In this document: positions 60,851 through 64,000 of the stretch, one piece after another
How the letters are laid out: the number at the start of each line of letters is the position of its first letter
How positions within the stretch are numbered: the stretch's first letter is position 1
Assembly: GCA_961205875.1 (NCBI GenBank)
Contig: OY540811.1
Location: 19,027,248 to 19,091,247 of the forward strand
From: Sialis fuliginosa
Lineage: Eukaryota > Arthropoda > Insecta > Megaloptera > Sialidae
DNA length: 64,000 nt
Direction of reading: 5' to 3'
Notes under the pieces: generated by a model
What the model saw: the letters and a program-made list of their open reading frames with translations, nothing else
What the model was told of the DNA's origin: nothing
Database searches by the model: none
Program-made: the position numbers and the translations under genes

Positions 60851-62374
60851 AGAGGGTGAAATCAGTTTACGTACCATTTAATAATAAAGCACCATGATTC
60901 GTCGATATTGTGGCAGATATGGGTTTTTTAATATATGTTTATAGTGATGTTTTATTGTTTAGATAAAAATCAATTTGAGTTCAAATATTTGTATATATGT
61001 ATAAGCAATTTTCAACTCTTACTTAATTCATAAAAGTATATCATGTATAACAATTTCGTGTTTATTTTTAGATATTATATATTAGGTATGTGTGAATAAT
61101 ATTAAATAGAATAAAATCTAATATAATATATTTATTATGATTTTGGTAACAGTTATATCAATCTAGAGGAGGCGGATGAAAAATTCGATATACGATTCAA
61201 TTCTGCGATTCTGTCCATCATTTTGTATTTGTCATTCTGAATCTAACTAATGTCAAATTCGTCATTAGCGATCTCAAAAACACGCAGACAAAGAAATTGT
61301 GATAGAGAAATGTTGTAAAAGCTGTACATGATTAGCGTTAGGTTAGCATTGTGCTAAATGGTATTTATCTTTTGAATGCGTTTTCTAACCTTAAAACGTC
61401 TTGTTAGCCAAAAAAAAAACACGTGTTTAATGTTTTTGTATGCAAAATTTCAAGAATATCGGCGAGTGGCACTTGGGTGGTGTTACTTAGTTACGAATCA
61501 CGCATTTTAGACCAAAACCAGCCGAAACCGAAATTTCGGTCAGTCACTAATCATCACTACTTAAAAAAATACTCGTATAAACGTATTTTTGAACCTCCAT
61601 ACAAAATATAAAAGAATACAAAAAACGACAATAACAATTTTGTGCGGTGTTACGTATTGTATTTATACTAAAACGACGAATGTTTGTTGAAACATTGCAA
61701 ACACCTAAATGTTTAGAGATCACAGAAAAACGTAAAAGCAGGTTAAACTACAAGAGCTTCGATCGAATGGTACCAGTATTATAAAATGGAGATGACAAGA
61801 TAGCTGCGAACGTATGCTCCGTGCTGGTTGCGTCGCGAGAATACAAATTGGTCATTTTGCAAGCAAGTGGATCATATACACTAAAATGCAGAACCTTGAA
61901 CTAAAATCCACACATTGCTCTTCTTTTTGTTTTGTTCGAAACCATACCCTGCACCTCCACCATGCCATTTATCCCCCTAACGTATTTGTGATCGTGTTTC
62001 TAAAGTATGTACGTATTGGTTGTATTTTAGTATGTATGTTTTGAGATTAAGTATGTAACAGTGATTCTTAATCAGTGGAGTTTTTTAAGCAACTTCAACA
62101 AGTTCTTTTAAATATGGTTAATTTAAATACGCTAGATATTATGTACTGAAGGAAAATTAAAACTTTATTCTAGAATTCTACAGCGATCTATATGCATGAA
62201 ATTTTAATAGTACATGCATAATGGTCTTGTACACAATCAGTTTTAACTTCTTCTTTACTATTTTTAATTTTTTGTTTTTTTTTATAAATAAGATTTATTT
62301 TGATTTAATCACTTGCGATTACAAATTGCATAAACTATATAGGTATGAATGTAATGTTAATCTTTATATTTTGT
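60851..62374. other. Mostly AT-rich non-coding sequence
   Basis: An exact 14-bp palindrome ACCGAAATTTCGGT lies at 61527-61540 within a GTTTCGG-type repeat fragment. CAGTGATTCTTAATCAGTGG at about 62060 is a hAT-like end. Frames at 61423-61611 and 61814-62044 have no recognisable domain. Confidence 0.45.
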
Positions 62375-62830
62375 ATAAAAATGAATGTTCGTTTTTATAA
62401 GACTTACAGATTTGGAAATTACTGAACCGATTTCAATGTGGTTTCTACCAATAGTTAAATAATTTTTCTGAACAGTATCGTAGCTATTAATATTTTATGA
62501 AAATCTAAGATTTAACATCAAAAGACTAAATTTAGATCAATATGATTACGTTTCTTTCAAAATTTTGTAGAACAAATCGATTATTTTTGACGCTTGGCAC
62601 CAATGAAATATTTTAAAATATATTGATTGAAAATTGAAATATAAAGAAACATTTCACTTCCAAGAAAGGTATAATATCGAAATTAATTATTATGATTGTT
62701 GCTAACCTATTTCTTTATTTATTTTTGATTTTCATACAAATTCTAAGACAAGATCTGGTCTTTCCTGGGAGTTTGAAAATATAATTTTTTACGATTTTCT
62801 CAATAACTACTGAACGATTTTATTCCGGTT
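62375..62830 (-). repeat. Dispersed repeat family B, copy 2 (inverted)
   Basis: The reverse complement follows 11270-11845: ACTGAGAAAATCG-like start, AACTCCCAGGAAAGACCAG, CTTAGAATTTGTATGAAAATC, GGAAGTGAAATGTTTCTTTATATTTC, TGATGTTAAATCTTAGATTTT, ACATTGAAATCGGTTCAGTAAT and a TTATAAAAACGAACATTCAT end. Copies differ by scattered substitutions and a shorter centre here. Confidence 0.7.
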
Positions 62831-63795
62831 TTCACGAATGGATGGGTAAAGTTTAGGTGTATTATTTTGTTTAAATTTTATGAAGTCGGAAAAAACAATT
62901 CTCAGTGAATCGTGTGTTGTAGGAATGTTGAGTGGGCATGATTACTTTATGTTTAATTGAATGAATATCCCCGGGTAACACTGGGTCCAATGCGCTAATG
63001 TATAATAAATGTAAGTTTTATATAAATAATATCAATAAATTCATTAACATGTATCACAAGTACTTCTGATTTGTTTTGCTAATAATAAAAATACAAGAAA
63101 ATACCTTAATATCTATTTAAATATTGTATGGTAAAAATATATGTATAATCACTTAATTGTAGTGTTTATGGATTTAGGATTTCTTTATTCCATGCAACAT
63201 TACTTTATTTGTTGCAATATTCAAATTGGATACAATAAAAAAAGATGAAATAAAAACTGTAACAATATCAACGTCTCGTTTCTTTTACATTTACAACGTG
63301 GCATTGTTTTCTTATTGTTTATTTTATATTCCAGCAGTCGAGTGTTGGCAAACATTTGAAGAACGTATAAAATAAACAAGATCCTCCCCTATTACCTGGT
63401 CATCCACAAGGCCATTGTCGCAAAAACCCACCAGTGGCAATTTTCTTGTAAATATATTTGAAATAACGTTACCATAAGCATATATAATATTCAAATGAGA
63501 TTGTTATTTGCTTTACACCACAAGATATATACAAACAACCCTTAGTTTTCTATGTATGTGTAGTTGGACATCCCTCCTCCCTTCACCCTTCCACAGCTTT
63601 CAGTAAACATTTGAACCAAACCAAGTTGACTTTTCATTTTATTCAAATTTCCTATGCAAACTTATTCCTTGCCATTGATATGACAATTTTATACTGATAG
63701 AAATGTTAGGCTATCCAGATCTTTTACTGCGTACACCGTTTTCTCTGTCTCTTTTTGTTAAATGTTATATATCAGTTCTGTATCCCATTAGAAAA
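62831..63795. other. AT-rich non-coding sequence
   Basis: No exon or clear repeat. Confidence 0.5.
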
Positions 63796-64000
63796 TTAAA
63801 CAAGTACTTGAGGTTTTTGGGGTTAATTGTACTTGTACTTCATAACTTTTCTTATAAAAGTAATTGTTCTTGTACTTAAATACTTTACCAAATTCAAGTA
63901 CTAACACTTTTGGTAAGGTACTTGTACTTAAGTAGACTTTTTGGCAAAAAATATACTTGTATTTACAATAAAATACATTTTTTGTATATTTATAAATCTG
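63796..64000. repeat. GTACTTGTACTT-rich repeat, cut by the window edge
   Basis: AAGTACTTG, TGTACTTGTACTT, CTTGTACTTAAATAC, AGTACTAACAC and TACTTGTACTTAAGTA recur over about 160 bases. Such AAGTACTT arrays are found subterminally in some hAT elements. The rest lies beyond 64000. Confidence 0.4.

Overview
This window is non-coding, AT-rich animal DNA that looks like the giant intron(s) of one neuronal cell-surface gene. The only exon I can support is at 6005-6132 (+). It has a canonical 3' splice site, a canonical 5' splice site, and encodes the first half of an immunoglobulin domain of the DIP/lachesin type (Dpr-interacting proteins, insect IgLON-like adhesion molecules). No second exon with the matching continuation (the V-x-W strand-C motif and second cysteine) was found, so the remaining 58 kb is best read as intron. 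The organism is an insect. Lepidoptera is favoured by the abundance of GTACCTA/TAGGTAC words and by several repeat types common in moth and butterfly introns, but this is inference.

The rest is a graveyard of transposable elements, most of them non-autonomous and many of them foldbacks. 1-6 kb: a 1.45 kb element with 16-bp terminal inverted repeats (1148-2600) that carries an LTR-promoter-like GC island and a nested 177-bp MITE. 6-7 kb: the exon and a foldback repeat. 8-11 kb: three foldbacks, one of 1.07 kb split by a 117-bp MITE and one of 444 bp with a tRNA-Glu-like loop. 11-28 kb: dispersed repeats, the second copy of the 6.96-kb foldback, an old transposon end, and a 552-bp TIR element. 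28-37 kb: a 756-bp TIR element, then repeats bounded by an exact 43-bp duplication. 39-46 kb: dispersed repeats sharing a 3' hairpin, and a small palindromic MITE. 48-56 kb: a cluster of repeats ending in a 1.57 kb near-perfect hairpin element (54513-56080) whose loop retains the last codons of a DDE-type transposase. 58.8-60.1 kb: half of a dispersed repeat joined to five tandem ~160-bp units. 60.4-64 kb: a GC-rich island, an inverted partner of the 11.3-kb repeat, and hAT-like sequence.

There is no operon, CRISPR array, rRNA gene or intact tRNA gene, and nothing I could defend as a new multi-gene system. The features most worth following are the young long hairpin (a possible double-stranded RNA source inside a transcribed intron), the tandem array with a conserved short open frame, the tRNA-bearing foldback, a possible signal-peptide exon at 53594, and a few GC-rich islands that could be regulatory. 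Percent identities and boundaries are read by eye and approximate.
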